Assembly (NCBI GenBank): GCA_028289645.1
Contig: JANQOK010000015.1
Span: 310,001-374,000, forward strand
Length of the DNA stretch: 64,000 nt
DNA from: Anderseniella sp.
GTDB lineage: Bacteria; Pseudomonadota; Alphaproteobacteria; Rhizobiales; Aestuariivirgaceae
Direction: 5' to 3'
The notes under the pieces were generated by a model. The model did not search any database. It saw only the letters and a list, made by a program, of their open reading frames with translations, and was not told the DNA's origin. Position 1 is the first letter of the stretch; the number at the start of each line of letters is the position of its first letter. A program made the position numbers and the translations under genes. Shown piece by piece: positions 21,220 to 29,692 of this stretch.

Positions 21220-23352
21220 TTGGTTCGGGTGTTTGGATTAGGCAGAAAGAAGCAGAAGCGCCGCAATCCCCGCCGGCGCGAACCGGTGTTTTCAGGTCCC
21301 GGACCCCGCAGAAGAGCTGATGTCAGGCCGAATACGAGCGGGCGCAGCAGGAAAAATCCACGCAAGCGCTCGCTGGTTTTCAAGCTTGCGTCCTGGGGCA
21401 TGATGGTCGGCTTGTGGGCCATGGTTGCCGTATTTGCCACCACGGGCTACCTGTTTTTCAATCTCAACCAAAAAGGCCTTTTCAATATCCCTGAGCGCGA
21501 GCCCGGCATCATGCTGTTGGCTTCGGACGGGTCGGTGCTGGCCGAGCGCGGTGCCTTTTTCGGTGATGCGGTACGCATTGATGAGCTGCCGCCCTATGTG
21601 CCGCAGGCCATTATCGCCATAGAAGACAGGCGGTTCCGGTCTCACTTCGGCATTGATCCATTTGGTATCGCCCGCGCCCTGTTGGCCAATTACCGCGCCG
21701 GCAGCACAGTTCAGGGCGGCTCGACGCTGACCCAGCAGCTGGCCAAGAACCTGTTCCTGAAACCCGAGCGCACCCTTGAGAGAAAAGTCCAGGAAGCCAT
21801 TCTGGCGGTCTGGCTTGAAAGCAAGTTCTCCAAGGACGAGATTTTGCAGCTGTACATGAACCGGGTCTATTTTGGCGCCGGTGCCACCGGCATTGACAAG
21901 GCGGCACAGAAGTTTTTTGGAAAGTCAGCCCGCGATGTGAACCTGTCTGAAGCAGCTGTGCTTGCAGCCGTGCTGAAGGCGCCCAGCCGCTACAATCCGA
22001 TCGCCAGCACCAAACGCGCCAATGCCCGTGCCCGCCAGGTGTTGTCTGATATGGTGCGTGCCGGGTTCATCACCAAGGCGGAAGCGGATGCAACCCGTGG
22101 CGTGAGCGCGCGGGCGCCTGGTTCGACCTACATTCCGGCCAAGCGCTACGTTGTCGACTGGGTCAGTGAAACCCTGCCCGAACTCATTGGCGAGCTGAGC
22201 AACAGCGTGGTGGTGGAAACCACCATTGATCCGGTGCTGCAGAGATCGGCGGAAAGGGCATTGCGTGCCGAACTGGCCAAGAACGGCAGAAAATTCCGCG
22301 CTTCCGAAGCGTCCATGGTGGTTCTCGACACCACCGGTGCCGTTCGGGCAATGATCGGCGGGCGTTCGTACATAAAGAGCCAGTTCAATCGCGCGGTTAA
22401 GGCGCAACGCCAGCCTGGCTCCGCTTTCAAGCCGTTCGTCTACCTGACGGCCATTGACGCCGGCATGACGCCCAGGACCCGCAAGGTCGATGAACCGGTA
22501 ACCTTCGGCAACTGGTCGCCGGACAACTACAAGCCCGAGTATCTTGGACCGGTTTCCCTGACCAAGTCATTGTCGTCGTCCATCAACACGGTGGCCGCCA
22601 AGCTCGCCGTCGAGGTCGGGCCGGACAATGTTGCGTCAACCGCGCGCCGGCTTGGCATCTCGTACCCGCTGGCTGCCAACGCATCGATCGCGCTGGGCAC
22701 CTCGGAGGTCTCGCTGCTGCAGCTGACATCCGCCTATGTGCCGTTTGCCAATGGCGGCAGCGGGGTTCTGCCGCACACCATCACGCGCATTACCACACGT
22801 GACGGCAAGGTGCTTTATGAGCGCTCTGGCGGCGGGCCGGGATCGGTCATTTCCTTTGAATCGCTTGGCGCCATGAACTACATGATGCGCGCCGTGGTCG
22901 AAGAGGGAACCGGTAAAGCGGCGCGGATTGCCGGTCATGAAACCGGCGGCAAGACCGGAACCACGCAGGATTATCGCGACGCCTGGTTCATCGGCTACAC
23001 GTCGCACCTGATTGCCGGTGTCTGGGTCGGCAATGACGACAATTCGTCGACCAGAAGGGTGACTGGCGGTTCAATGCCTGCGCGGATCTTCGCCAGTGTG
23101 ATGAACCCCGCACACGCACAGCTCGACTTTGTGCCGTTGCCCGGTTTCTACCAGCCTGACGGTCCGGCAATCGCCTATGCCGATGAGGATACATGGAACA
23201 GCGGTGGCGGGTTCGTCGATAGCCTGCGCAGCATCTTTCTATCGCCTGATCCGGAACCTGAACCGGCGCCGGTCGAGACCCGCTCGCAGCGCAGGCAGGT
23301 CGAGAAGAGCAGAAACCAGCGCCGCCTGGAGCAATTGCTGCAATCCAGGTGA
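21220..23352 (+). CDS. Class A penicillin-binding protein (PBP1a-like transglycosylase/transpeptidase)
   Basis: Bifunctional peptidoglycan synthase. The 710-residue protein has a basic cytoplasmic tail of about 50 residues rich in Arg/Lys, one membrane segment (WGMMVGLWAMVAVFATTGYLFF), a GT51 transglycosylase domain (IEDRRFRSHFGIDP, GGSTLTQQLAKNLFL) and a transpeptidase domain with SxxK (PGSAFKPFVYL), SxN (SSSINT) and KTG (GGKTGTTQDYRDAWFIGYT). There is no ATG before the membrane segment; TTG at 21220 or GTG at 21229 must be used. A CtrA-like site is upstream. The C-terminus is short and charged. Confidence 0.93.
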   Translation: MVRVFGLGRKKQKRRNPRRREPVFSGPGPRRRADVRPNTSGRSRKNPRKRSLVFKLASWGMMVGLWAMVAVFATTGYLFFNLNQKGLFNIPEREPGIMLLASDGSVLAERGAFFGDAVRIDELPPYVPQAIIAIEDRRFRSHFGIDPFGIARALLANYRAGSTVQGGSTLTQQLAKNLFLKPERTLERKVQEAILAVWLESKFSKDEILQLYMNRVYFGAGATGIDKAAQKFFGKSARDVNLSEAAVLAAVLKAPSRYNPIASTKRANARARQVLSDMVRAGFITKAEADATRGVSARAPGSTYIPAKRYVVDWVSETLPELIGELSNSVVVETTIDPVLQRSAERALRAELAKNGRKFRASEASMVVLDTTGAVRAMIGGRSYIKSQFNRAVKAQRQPGSAFKPFVYLTAIDAGMTPRTRKVDEPVTFGNWSPDNYKPEYLGPVSLTKSLSSSINTVAAKLAVEVGPDNVASTARRLGISYPLAANASIALGTSEVSLLQLTSAYVPFANGGSGVLPHTITRITTRDGKVLYERSGGGPGSVISFESLGAMNYMMRAVVEEGTGKAARIAGHETGGKTGTTQDYRDAWFIGYTSHLIAGVWVGNDDNSSTRRVTGGSMPARIFASVMNPAHAQLDFVPLPGFYQPDGPAIAYADEDTWNSGGGFVDSLRSIFLSPDPEPEPAPVETRSQRRQVEKSRNQRRLEQLLQSR

Positions 23353-23383
23353 TGCAGGCGTCTCGGACGCCGGCGCGGCAAAA

Positions 23384-24139
23384 TCATAATGGCAGTTTGT
23401 GCAGCGTGTGCCCGTGGCGTTTCAGCCAGGTTCTGGCGAAGTCCGTGTGCGGGCAGTGCCTGTACACCAGGTTCCAGAACTCGGGACCGTGGTTCATCTG
23501 CTCGATGTGGGCCACCTCATGGGCACACACATAATCAAGCACCTTTGGCGGGGCCATGATCAGGCGCCATGAATAGGACAGTGTCCCGGTGCTTGAACAC
23601 GATCCCCAGCGGCTTGTTGTGTCACGCACGGAAAGCCGTGAAAAATCCACCTGCATGGCTTGCGCATAGCCGCGCGATGCCTTTTCCAGATCACGGCGCG
23701 CCTCGCGCTTCAGAAAATCGGTGATCCGGCGCCGCATGTGTTCTGCATCGCCGCGAACCACAAGTTGCGGCGATGGCAGGTCGCGAATGTGCACCGGCGT
23801 ACCGCGCCCGGAGGCGGGTTCTATTACATACTCAATGCCGCGAATTGTAACGCTACTCCCTATCAGGGTCTCAGGCTGCTGGTCTGCAGGGCTAAGTCGT
23901 TGCCATATCCAGCCCGCCTGGCTGCTGGCAAACTCATGCGCAGCGTTCCCGCTGGTGCCCGGCGGTACGGTCAGCACGATACCGCGGCCGTCCTTTTCCA
24001 TGCGCATGATGATACGCCGGGCCTGTGCATTGGCACGATAGCGCACCGGCACTTCACGTCCCTCAATCAGCAATCTGTCGGGGCCGTCCGGCTTGCCGGG
24101 GTCGGGAGTGAACAGACGCTTCAGGGGTGAAAGTGGCAT
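23384..24139 (-). CDS. YgjP/SprT-like zinc metalloprotein (M48-type HExxH)
   Basis: The 251-residue protein ends in a metal site typical of the YgjP (DUF45) family: HEVAH with a third His a few residues on (CAHEVAHIEQMNHGPEFW). The preceding RDTTSRWGSCSSTGTLSYSWRLI is also characteristic. E. coli YgjP has been linked to UTP pyrophosphatase activity, but many relatives are annotated simply as metallopeptidases, so the substrate is open. It converges on the PBP gene and is downstream of phaZ on the same strand with an 82-nt gap. Confidence 0.88.
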   Translation of the reverse strand: MPLSPLKRLFTPDPGKPDGPDRLLIEGREVPVRYRANAQARRIIMRMEKDGRGIVLTVPPGTSGNAAHEFASSQAGWIWQRLSPADQQPETLIGSSVTIRGIEYVIEPASGRGTPVHIRDLPSPQLVVRGDAEHMRRRITDFLKREARRDLEKASRGYAQAMQVDFSRLSVRDTTSRWGSCSSTGTLSYSWRLIMAPPKVLDYVCAHEVAHIEQMNHGPEFWNLVYRHCPHTDFARTWLKRHGHTLHKLPL

Positions 24140-24221
24140 GGCGTGATAATAGCTGATTCGCCGTCAAAGGCGTGCCATCGGGAAACGCGGCTGATCGGCG
24201 TTCAACCGCAGCTGTCCAGCG

Positions 24222-25466
24222 TCATGCCTTGTGGTTGTGCTTGTGCATGAACTCGACGATGCGCGGCACAATGTGGGCCCGGAACCTGGATCCGTTGAAC
24301 ACGCCGTAATGGCCGACCTTTTCCTGCAGGTGATGGTCGCGCATCTTCTTGGGCAGGCTGGTGCACAGCTCATGTGCAGCTTCCGACTGCCCGATGCCGG
24401 AAATGTCGTCCTTTTCGCCCTCGATTGTCATCAGCGCGGTTTCGGTGATCGAGGCAGGGTCGATGAGCTGGTCGCGATAGGTGAACTCGCCCTTCGGCAG
24501 TGCCTGTTTGACAAACACCTTGTCCACCGTCTGCAGGTAGAATTCCGCCGTCAGGTCCATGACCGACAGGTACTCGTCGTAGAATTCTTCATGCTTTTCA
24601 GCCGAGTCGCCGTCGCCTTCGACCAGGTGCCGGAACAGCTCGCGGTGCGCGTCGACATGTCGGTCCAGGTTCATGGACATGAAACCTGTCAGTTGCAGGA
24701 AGCCCGGGTAGACCCGGCGCATGAAGCCGGCGTTTGGAAACGGCACCCGCACGATCACATGGCGCTTGAACCAGTCGGTGCCGCGCTCGATGGCCAACTC
24801 GTTGACCGTCGTCGGGTTGCGGCGCGTGTCGATGGGGCCGCCCATCAGCATCATCGACGCCGGCAGCAGCTTTTCCTTGCGCTGGTGCATCAAGGATATG
24901 GCCGCAAGCACCGGCACGGTTGGCTGGCAAACCGCCATCACGTGCACGTTCTCGCCGAGGTGATGTATGATCTCAATGACGTAGTCGATGTAGTCATCAA
25001 GGTCGAAACTGCCCTTGGATGTCGGCACGTCGCGTGCGTCCGTCCAGTCGGTGATGTACACATCGCCGTGTGGCAGCATGGCCTCGACAGTGCCGCGCAG
25101 CAGGGTCGCATAGTGTCCGGACATCGGTGCGACAATGAGGATTTTCTGGTGCTGTTTGGAATCGGCGGGTGCCGTTGCGAACTGGCGGTTGAAATGCAGC
25201 AGTCGGCAGAACGGTTTCTCCCACACGCACAATTCCTGCACGGCACAGGCTTTGCCCTCAACTTCCGTTTTTGTAATCGCAAACTCCGGTTTGCCATAGC
25301 GCCTTGTCAGGCGTTCAAACATCTCCAGCGAAGCCGCGTATGAACGTCCGATCTCCGAGCCGGCAATCGGATTGGTCGAATTGGTCCAGAAATGGTGGCC
25401 GTATTTTGCAGCCATTCGCAGCGGCGCAATCGCTGCGTGGTTCATTTCATACATCATGTAAAGCAT
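24222..25466 (-). CDS. phaZ: Intracellular polyhydroxyalkanoate (PHB) depolymerase
   Basis: Cytosolic or granule-bound hydrolase that mobilises stored polyhydroxybutyrate. The 414-residue length, the N-terminal MLYMMYEMNHAAIAPLR and the segments APMSGHYATLLRGTVEAMLPH, DVYITDWTDARDVP and MAVCQPTVPVLAAISLM are diagnostic of the PhaZ1 family. The Cys at about residue 180 in the VCQP box corresponds to the Cys nucleophile of the Ralstonia enzyme. An in-frame ATG at 25457 is an alternative start. The promoter region carries an operator-like palindrome. No PHB synthase gene is in this window. Confidence 0.93.
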   Translation of the reverse strand: MLYMMYEMNHAAIAPLRMAAKYGHHFWTNSTNPIAGSEIGRSYAASLEMFERLTRRYGKPEFAITKTEVEGKACAVQELCVWEKPFCRLLHFNRQFATAPADSKQHQKILIVAPMSGHYATLLRGTVEAMLPHGDVYITDWTDARDVPTSKGSFDLDDYIDYVIEIIHHLGENVHVMAVCQPTVPVLAAISLMHQRKEKLLPASMMLMGGPIDTRRNPTTVNELAIERGTDWFKRHVIVRVPFPNAGFMRRVYPGFLQLTGFMSMNLDRHVDAHRELFRHLVEGDGDSAEKHEEFYDEYLSVMDLTAEFYLQTVDKVFVKQALPKGEFTYRDQLIDPASITETALMTIEGEKDDISGIGQSEAAHELCTSLPKKMRDHHLQEKVGHYGVFNGSRFRAHIVPRIVEFMHKHNHKA

Positions 25467-25500
25467 TACGGGATCACCATGCGGCTGTGCAGGCAGGAAC

Positions 25501-25554
25501 TATGTTGTTGCGCTGCAACATACCACTATAATGTATGCAAGAGCAAATGCTCAA
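25501..25554 (-). promoter_or_regulatory. phaZ promoter with operator-like palindrome
   Basis: On the minus strand a promoter TTGAGC, 18 nt, TATAGT is seen (-35 at 25549-25554, -10 at 25525-25530). Immediately downstream lies a perfect inverted repeat TATGTTG, 8 nt, CAACATA (25501-25522), whose centre reads TTGC-gct-GCAA. The TGC-N3-GCA core resembles sites reported for the PHA regulator PhaR/AniA. Its position over the predicted transcription start suits repression. Pattern match only. Confidence 0.5.
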
Positions 25555-25599
25555 CCGGGCTTTGCACCGAAAGTATACCCGATCAAATTTTGAGACTTT

Positions 25600-26211
25600 T
25601 CAACCGCTTGTGATCTCGACCAGGGCTTTCCTGATATCGTCCGCAGACGTCCCGAACGGGAAGTGCCGAATGAACTTGCCGTCCGGCCCCATCAGGTAGG
25701 TAATACTGGAATGATCCATGAGATAGCTGTCCTTGTCGGCATTCTCTCCACCCGCCTTTGTGTAATAGACCCGGTATGCGGAGGCGATTTTCCGGATGTC
25801 TTCCGCTGAGCCGGTCAGACCAATGGTACCCGGCCAGAAGTGGGCCACGTACTGCTTCATGATGTCTGGCGTATCCCGGGCCGGGTCGATGGTCACGAAT
25901 GCCAGGTTGAATTTGTCTTCAGCTCCGTCGATTTCGCTCAAGGCCGCGGAAATCACCTGCAGTTCGGCGGGGCAGATGTCCGGGCAGAACGTGAAACCGA
26001 AGTAAAACAGCGTGTGCTTGCCGAGAAAGTCTTTGTCGCTGACCCGCTTGCCGTCCTGATTTGTCGCCTCGAAGGGTCCGCCGACCAGCGCCGTTCCGGA
26101 ACTGACAATGTTGTTTCTTGATGTGTCGGGGGCGAGCAGCAAAGCGCTCGCGCCGAGGCCGGTTGCCAGCAGCAGGCAGGAGATGGCGAGGATTGCGGTG
26201 GATTTTTTCAT
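25600..26211 (-). CDS. SCO1/SenC/PrrC-family copper chaperone-like protein
   Basis: Membrane-anchored thioredoxin-fold protein that helps deliver copper to cytochrome c oxidase and, in Rhodobacter relatives, is tied to RegB/PrrB signalling. From MKKSTAILAISCLLLATGLGASALLL it has 203 residues with an N-terminal anchor. The copper/redox site CPDIC (in FTFCPDICPAEL) and the later His (LMDHSSITYLM) are present. ATGs at 26223 and 26262 could extend the N-terminus. It is divergent from regB (128-nt gap), so the usual link between SenC and RegBA is kept in a rearranged form. Confidence 0.92.
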   Translation of the reverse strand: MKKSTAILAISCLLLATGLGASALLLAPDTSRNNIVSSGTALVGGPFEATNQDGKRVSDKDFLGKHTLFYFGFTFCPDICPAELQVISAALSEIDGAEDKFNLAFVTIDPARDTPDIMKQYVAHFWPGTIGLTGSAEDIRKIASAYRVYYTKAGGENADKDSYLMDHSSITYLMGPDGKFIRHFPFGTSADDIRKALVEITSG

Positions 26212-26339
26212 ACTGGCATACATACTCGGGCAAGACGGCACCGCAAAGCGGCAACAGGTCACAATGTTGTGGGTCCACCATGCCTGTTCAAGTCCACCAG
26301 GGTTCAGCGGTAAACTGAACGGAAAGCAGCGATAAAACC

Positions 26340-27734
26340 ATGTCCAGTACGGTCTCCAATGTCCTGGCCGGCGCGATCGGCCCCACCTCGCGTGTTGTCG
26401 GCACCTTCTTTACCCATGACGGCCTGCGGCTGCGCACCTCGATCCGGCTGCGTTGGCTGGCGGTTGCCGGACAGACATTTGCTGTCATGTGGGTGTATCT
26501 GGGCATGGGCTTCACCCTGCCGGTCTGGCTGTGCACCTTGTTCATCGCCCTGTCGGCCTGGGTGAATATCTCCCTGTCACTCAGCTGGAGCGTCACCGCG
26601 CGGCTGCAGGAGCGCTACTCTTCACTCTTGCTGGCTTACGACATTTTTCAGCTGGCTGCCCTCTTGTACCTGACCGGTGGCCTGTCCAATCCGTTTGCTT
26701 TCCTGTTCATTGTGCCGGTCACCGTTTCTGCAGCTACCCTGCCATTGCCGCGCACCGTGCTGCTGGCCGGGCTGGCGGTTGCGGTGACCACATTCCTGGC
26801 GATCTTTCACCTGCCGCTGCCGTGGCATCCGGGCGAACCGTTTGCGCTGCCGAACCTGTACAAGACCGGCCTGTGGGCGGCACTGGTCTGCGGCATTATC
26901 TTTTCGACCCTTTATGTCAACCGGGTTGCCAGCGAGGCGCGCGATATGGCCAACGCGCTTGCTGCCACGGAAGTCGCACTTGCCCATGAACAGCAATTGT
27001 CGGCCCTCGACGGGCTGGCTGCCGCTGCCGCCCACGAACTCGGCACGCCGCTGGCCACCATTGTGCTGGTCGCCAAGGAGCTCAAACGCGAGCTCAAGCT
27101 GGACGGTCATCACGGCGAGGATCTCGACCTGCTGGTGTCGCAGTCCGAACGCTGCCGCGAAATCCTGTCGCGCCTGTCGAAACGTGACAATCAGTCAGAC
27201 GCCATGATGCAGACAGTTCGCATGACCGCACTGGCAGAGGAAATCGCCGAGCCTCTCAACTCGCCGGATGTGGCCATTCTGTTTGATGTGCAGCCGAAGT
27301 CCGACCGCAGCGGCAACCCGCTGACGGAGCCGGTACTGATGCGCAACACCGCGATAAAGTATGCGCTTGTGAACCTGATGGAGAACGCCGTGGACTTCGC
27401 CAAGACCCGGGTGACGGTCCGCATTTCCTGGTCCATGGAGCAGATCAGCCTGACCATTTCCGATGACGGCACCGGCTTTTCCCAGGCTGTCATGGACCGC
27501 CTCGGCGATCCGTACGTGACGACCCGCAGCCGGTTCGGCGAGGATGAACGGATCAGGCGCGAAGGTCATGGCGGCATGGGGCTTGGATTCTTCATCGCCA
27601 AGACGCTGCTGGAACGCTCCGGTGCCCAGGTCAATCTGGCCAACCGGGCACAGCCTGAGACCGGCGCCGTGGTTCGCATAGTCTGGCCGCGCGAGATCGT
27701 GGAGTTGCAGCAGCCAGGGCAGGCTGACTTGTGA
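26340..27734 (+). CDS. regB: Redox-sensing histidine kinase RegB/PrrB/ActS
   Basis: Membrane sensor kinase that phosphorylates RegA according to quinone and thiol redox state, controlling respiration, carbon and nitrogen fixation genes in alphaproteobacteria. The 464-residue protein has about six membrane segments, the quinone-interaction motif GGLSNPF (residues 113-119), the H-box AAAHELGTPLA with His232, and the redox-active Cys272 (SERCREIL) 40 residues later, the same spacing as His225/Cys265 in Rhodobacter RegB. The ATPase boxes NLMENAVDFA, DDGTGF and GHGGMGLGFFIAK follow. It is 95 nt ahead of regA. Confidence 0.94.
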   Translation: MSSTVSNVLAGAIGPTSRVVGTFFTHDGLRLRTSIRLRWLAVAGQTFAVMWVYLGMGFTLPVWLCTLFIALSAWVNISLSLSWSVTARLQERYSSLLLAYDIFQLAALLYLTGGLSNPFAFLFIVPVTVSAATLPLPRTVLLAGLAVAVTTFLAIFHLPLPWHPGEPFALPNLYKTGLWAALVCGIIFSTLYVNRVASEARDMANALAATEVALAHEQQLSALDGLAAAAAHELGTPLATIVLVAKELKRELKLDGHHGEDLDLLVSQSERCREILSRLSKRDNQSDAMMQTVRMTALAEEIAEPLNSPDVAILFDVQPKSDRSGNPLTEPVLMRNTAIKYALVNLMENAVDFAKTRVTVRISWSMEQISLTISDDGTGFSQAVMDRLGDPYVTTRSRFGEDERIRREGHGGMGLGFFIAKTLLERSGAQVNLANRAQPETGAVVRIVWPREIVELQQPGQADL

Positions 27735-27829
27735 TTTTTACCACGCTGGGCCAAATTGCTGTAAGAACCACACGGCAACAGGCATAAAACAGCTGTAAGG
27801 TTTGCTCGCAGTATCGGGGATTTGAATTG

Positions 27830-28375
27830 ATGAGTGACAACGAAATCGACGGACCGAAGACACTTTTGCTGGTGGATGATGATCGTCCGTTCCTGCAGCG
27901 GCTCGGCCGGGCAATGGAATCGCGTGGCTTTGATGTGCGCATGGCTCAGTCTGTCGCAGAGGCCCTGGTTGAAGTGAAGCGCGAGCCTCCGGCCTATGCG
28001 GTGGTCGATTTGCGGCTTGAGGACGGCAACGGCCTGGATGTGGTTGAAGCCCTGCACTCGGTGCGCCCCGAGGCGCGTGCCGTGGTTCTGACGGGCTATG
28101 GCAATATCGCCACCGCGGTCTCTGCGGTTAAGATCGGCGCCGCCGACTATCTGTCGAAGCCCGCCGATGCCGATGCGGTGTATGGCGCACTGATGGCCCA
28201 GGCCGATGCGCGCGCCGCCCTGCCGGAAAATCCCATGTCGGCGGACCGGGTGCGCTGGGAGCACATTCAGCGGGTCTACGAACTGTGCAATCGCAATGTG
28301 TCCGAAACCGCACGGCGCCTGAACATGCACCGCCGGACCCTGCAGCGCATTCTTGCAAAACGTGCACCGCGCTAG
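27830..28375 (+). CDS. regA: Response regulator RegA/PrrA/ActR
   Basis: Partner of RegB. The 181-residue protein has a receiver domain with the acidic pocket (LLLVDDDRPFL), the phospho-accepting Asp at about residue 60 (AVVDLRLEDGNG) and the conserved Lys (LSKPADAD). A Fis-type helix-turn-helix at the C-terminus (RNVSETARRLNMHRRTLQRILAKR) is nearly invariant in the RegA family. The ATG at 27830 is preferred over a TTG three bases earlier. It converges on mmcB with a gap of 6 nt. Confidence 0.95.
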   Translation: MSDNEIDGPKTLLLVDDDRPFLQRLGRAMESRGFDVRMAQSVAEALVEVKREPPAYAVVDLRLEDGNGLDVVEALHSVRPEARAVVLTGYGNIATAVSAVKIGAADYLSKPADADAVYGALMAQADARAALPENPMSADRVRWEHIQRVYELCNRNVSETARRLNMHRRTLQRILAKRAPR

Positions 28376-28381
28376 CCAGTA

Positions 28382-28870
28382 TCAACAAAGTTCCGAGTTG
28401 GCGTTGGGATCTATCGTTGATTGCAGGCGCAGGGATGCCGACCGCGCCAGCAACAAGGTGACCGCTTTGCGCCGGGCGCCGGACAGTCTTGCTTCCGACG
28501 CCTCGCGTATGATCTCCGCTCCCCATGCATCAGCGATCATCAGCCCGGCGGTTTCATCAATAAGGCCCGGGTCCATGTCTGCCGGGATGGCGAAGTAGAA
28601 CCGGTCGCAATAGGCCATGTACTCGCGCCACTTATGGTCTGAGAGATAATCCGCCGGCGATGACTTGATTTCGATAATCCAGATTTCGCCTTTGGCGTTG
28701 ACGGCGATCAGATCGGCCCGGCGCCCGTTCGCCAGTGACAGTTCGGAAATGCTGGCGAACCCCGCATTGAGCAGCATTCTGCCTGCGCCGCGTTGAACGG
28801 CGGCCGCCGTGGCAGACTGGCGGCCATCAGGGTTTATGACCGGATCCGATATGTCCCGTGCTTCGCTCAA
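28382..28870 (-). CDS. mmcB: MmcB-family DNA repair protein
   Basis: MmcB is an alphaproteobacterial protein linked to mitomycin C resistance, SOS-regulated in Caulobacter. The 162-residue protein shows a compact PD-(D/E)xK-nuclease-like core: RRADLIAV followed by WIIEIKSS. The start is TTG with a GAGG ribosome site 6 nt upstream; no ATG occurs before the conserved region. It lies 30 nt after the ABC permease gene on the same strand and may share its transcript. No GTTC-N7-GTTC SOS box was found just upstream. Confidence 0.85.
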   Translation of the reverse strand: MSEARDISDPVINPDGRQSATAAAVQRGAGRMLLNAGFASISELSLANGRRADLIAVNAKGEIWIIEIKSSPADYLSDHKWREYMAYCDRFYFAIPADMDPGLIDETAGLMIADAWGAEIIREASEARLSGARRKAVTLLLARSASLRLQSTIDPNANSELC

Positions 28871-28900
28871 TTCAGCCTCGCTGGTACTAGGGTCCGGGCC

Positions 28901-29692
28901 CTAGATCGCGCGGGGTTCCCACCGGAAAAACCGCGCTGCTATAATCGCCGCGCCGATACCCCACAGCGCCATGACACCCATGTGCGGCAGGATGGAATAG
29001 ACTACCCCGTCGGCATCCGGCAGGGCAAATCCGTTGCCTTCATAGGCATAGTCAAAGGCGCGCTGGAAGGCGATGGAGAAGTGCCGCAGTGGAAACAGGT
29101 TGCCGATCAGCGGCACCCATTCTGATGTTTCGGTACTCGGGCGCACGAAGATGTCCGATACAAAGGCCAACGGCATGATGGCTGCGCTGCTGGCCGCCTG
29201 TACCGTTTCACTCGACCGGAACAACGCGGTGACCATCATGCCAAGCGACGCAAAGCACAAGGCACCTGCAACCGCAACGACGGCTGCTGCCGGTGCCCGC
29301 TCCCAGATGATTTCCACGCCGAAGACCAGCGCTCCGGTTGCAATCACCAGCACCAGAGATACGAAAGCGATCACCGACACCGCGATGATACGGGCGCAAA
29401 TATAGACCGCTGGCGGCATTGGTGTACCGCGAACCCGCTTCAGGATACCCAGATCGCGGGCGGTTGCTGTTGAGACCGCAAGATAGGTGAAGCAGGCCAT
29501 CACCACCCCGAAAACGGCCAGGGCCGGTGTATAGAACTGCGCCGTATTGAGGCCCAGGCCCTGTATTTTCTCATTGCCGAACAGCTGTGTCAGTACGATC
29601 AGCAATACCAGCGGCATGGCGATCACAAAGAACACGGCCGCCGGGCGCCTGGAAAACAGGCGCAGTTGGTGTATTGCTTCCTGGATCAGCAT
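28901..29692 (-). CDS. ABC-2 type transporter permease
   Basis: Integral membrane half of an ABC exporter (drug, polysaccharide or lipid). The 263-residue protein, started at MLIQEAIHQLRLFSRRPAAVFFV, has about six hydrophobic segments and the ABC-2 features ARDLGILKRVRGTPMP and NLFPLRHFSIAFQRAF. The start overlaps the ATPase stop by one base (TGATG), implying coupling; the 40-codon upstream extension overlaps the ATPase gene and is rejected. The substrate is unknown. Confidence 0.9.
   Translation of the reverse strand: MLIQEAIHQLRLFSRRPAAVFFVIAMPLVLLIVLTQLFGNEKIQGLGLNTAQFYTPALAVFGVVMACFTYLAVSTATARDLGILKRVRGTPMPPAVYICARIIAVSVIAFVSLVLVIATGALVFGVEIIWERAPAAAVVAVAGALCFASLGMMVTALFRSSETVQAASSAAIMPLAFVSDIFVRPSTETSEWVPLIGNLFPLRHFSIAFQRAFDYAYEGNGFALPDADGVVYSILPHMGVMALWGIGAAIIAARFFRWEPRAI

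Noticed and set aside
24231-25343. 370-codon antisense open frame over phaZ
   Set aside because: Exactly opposite a strongly conserved depolymerase gene; no domain seen.
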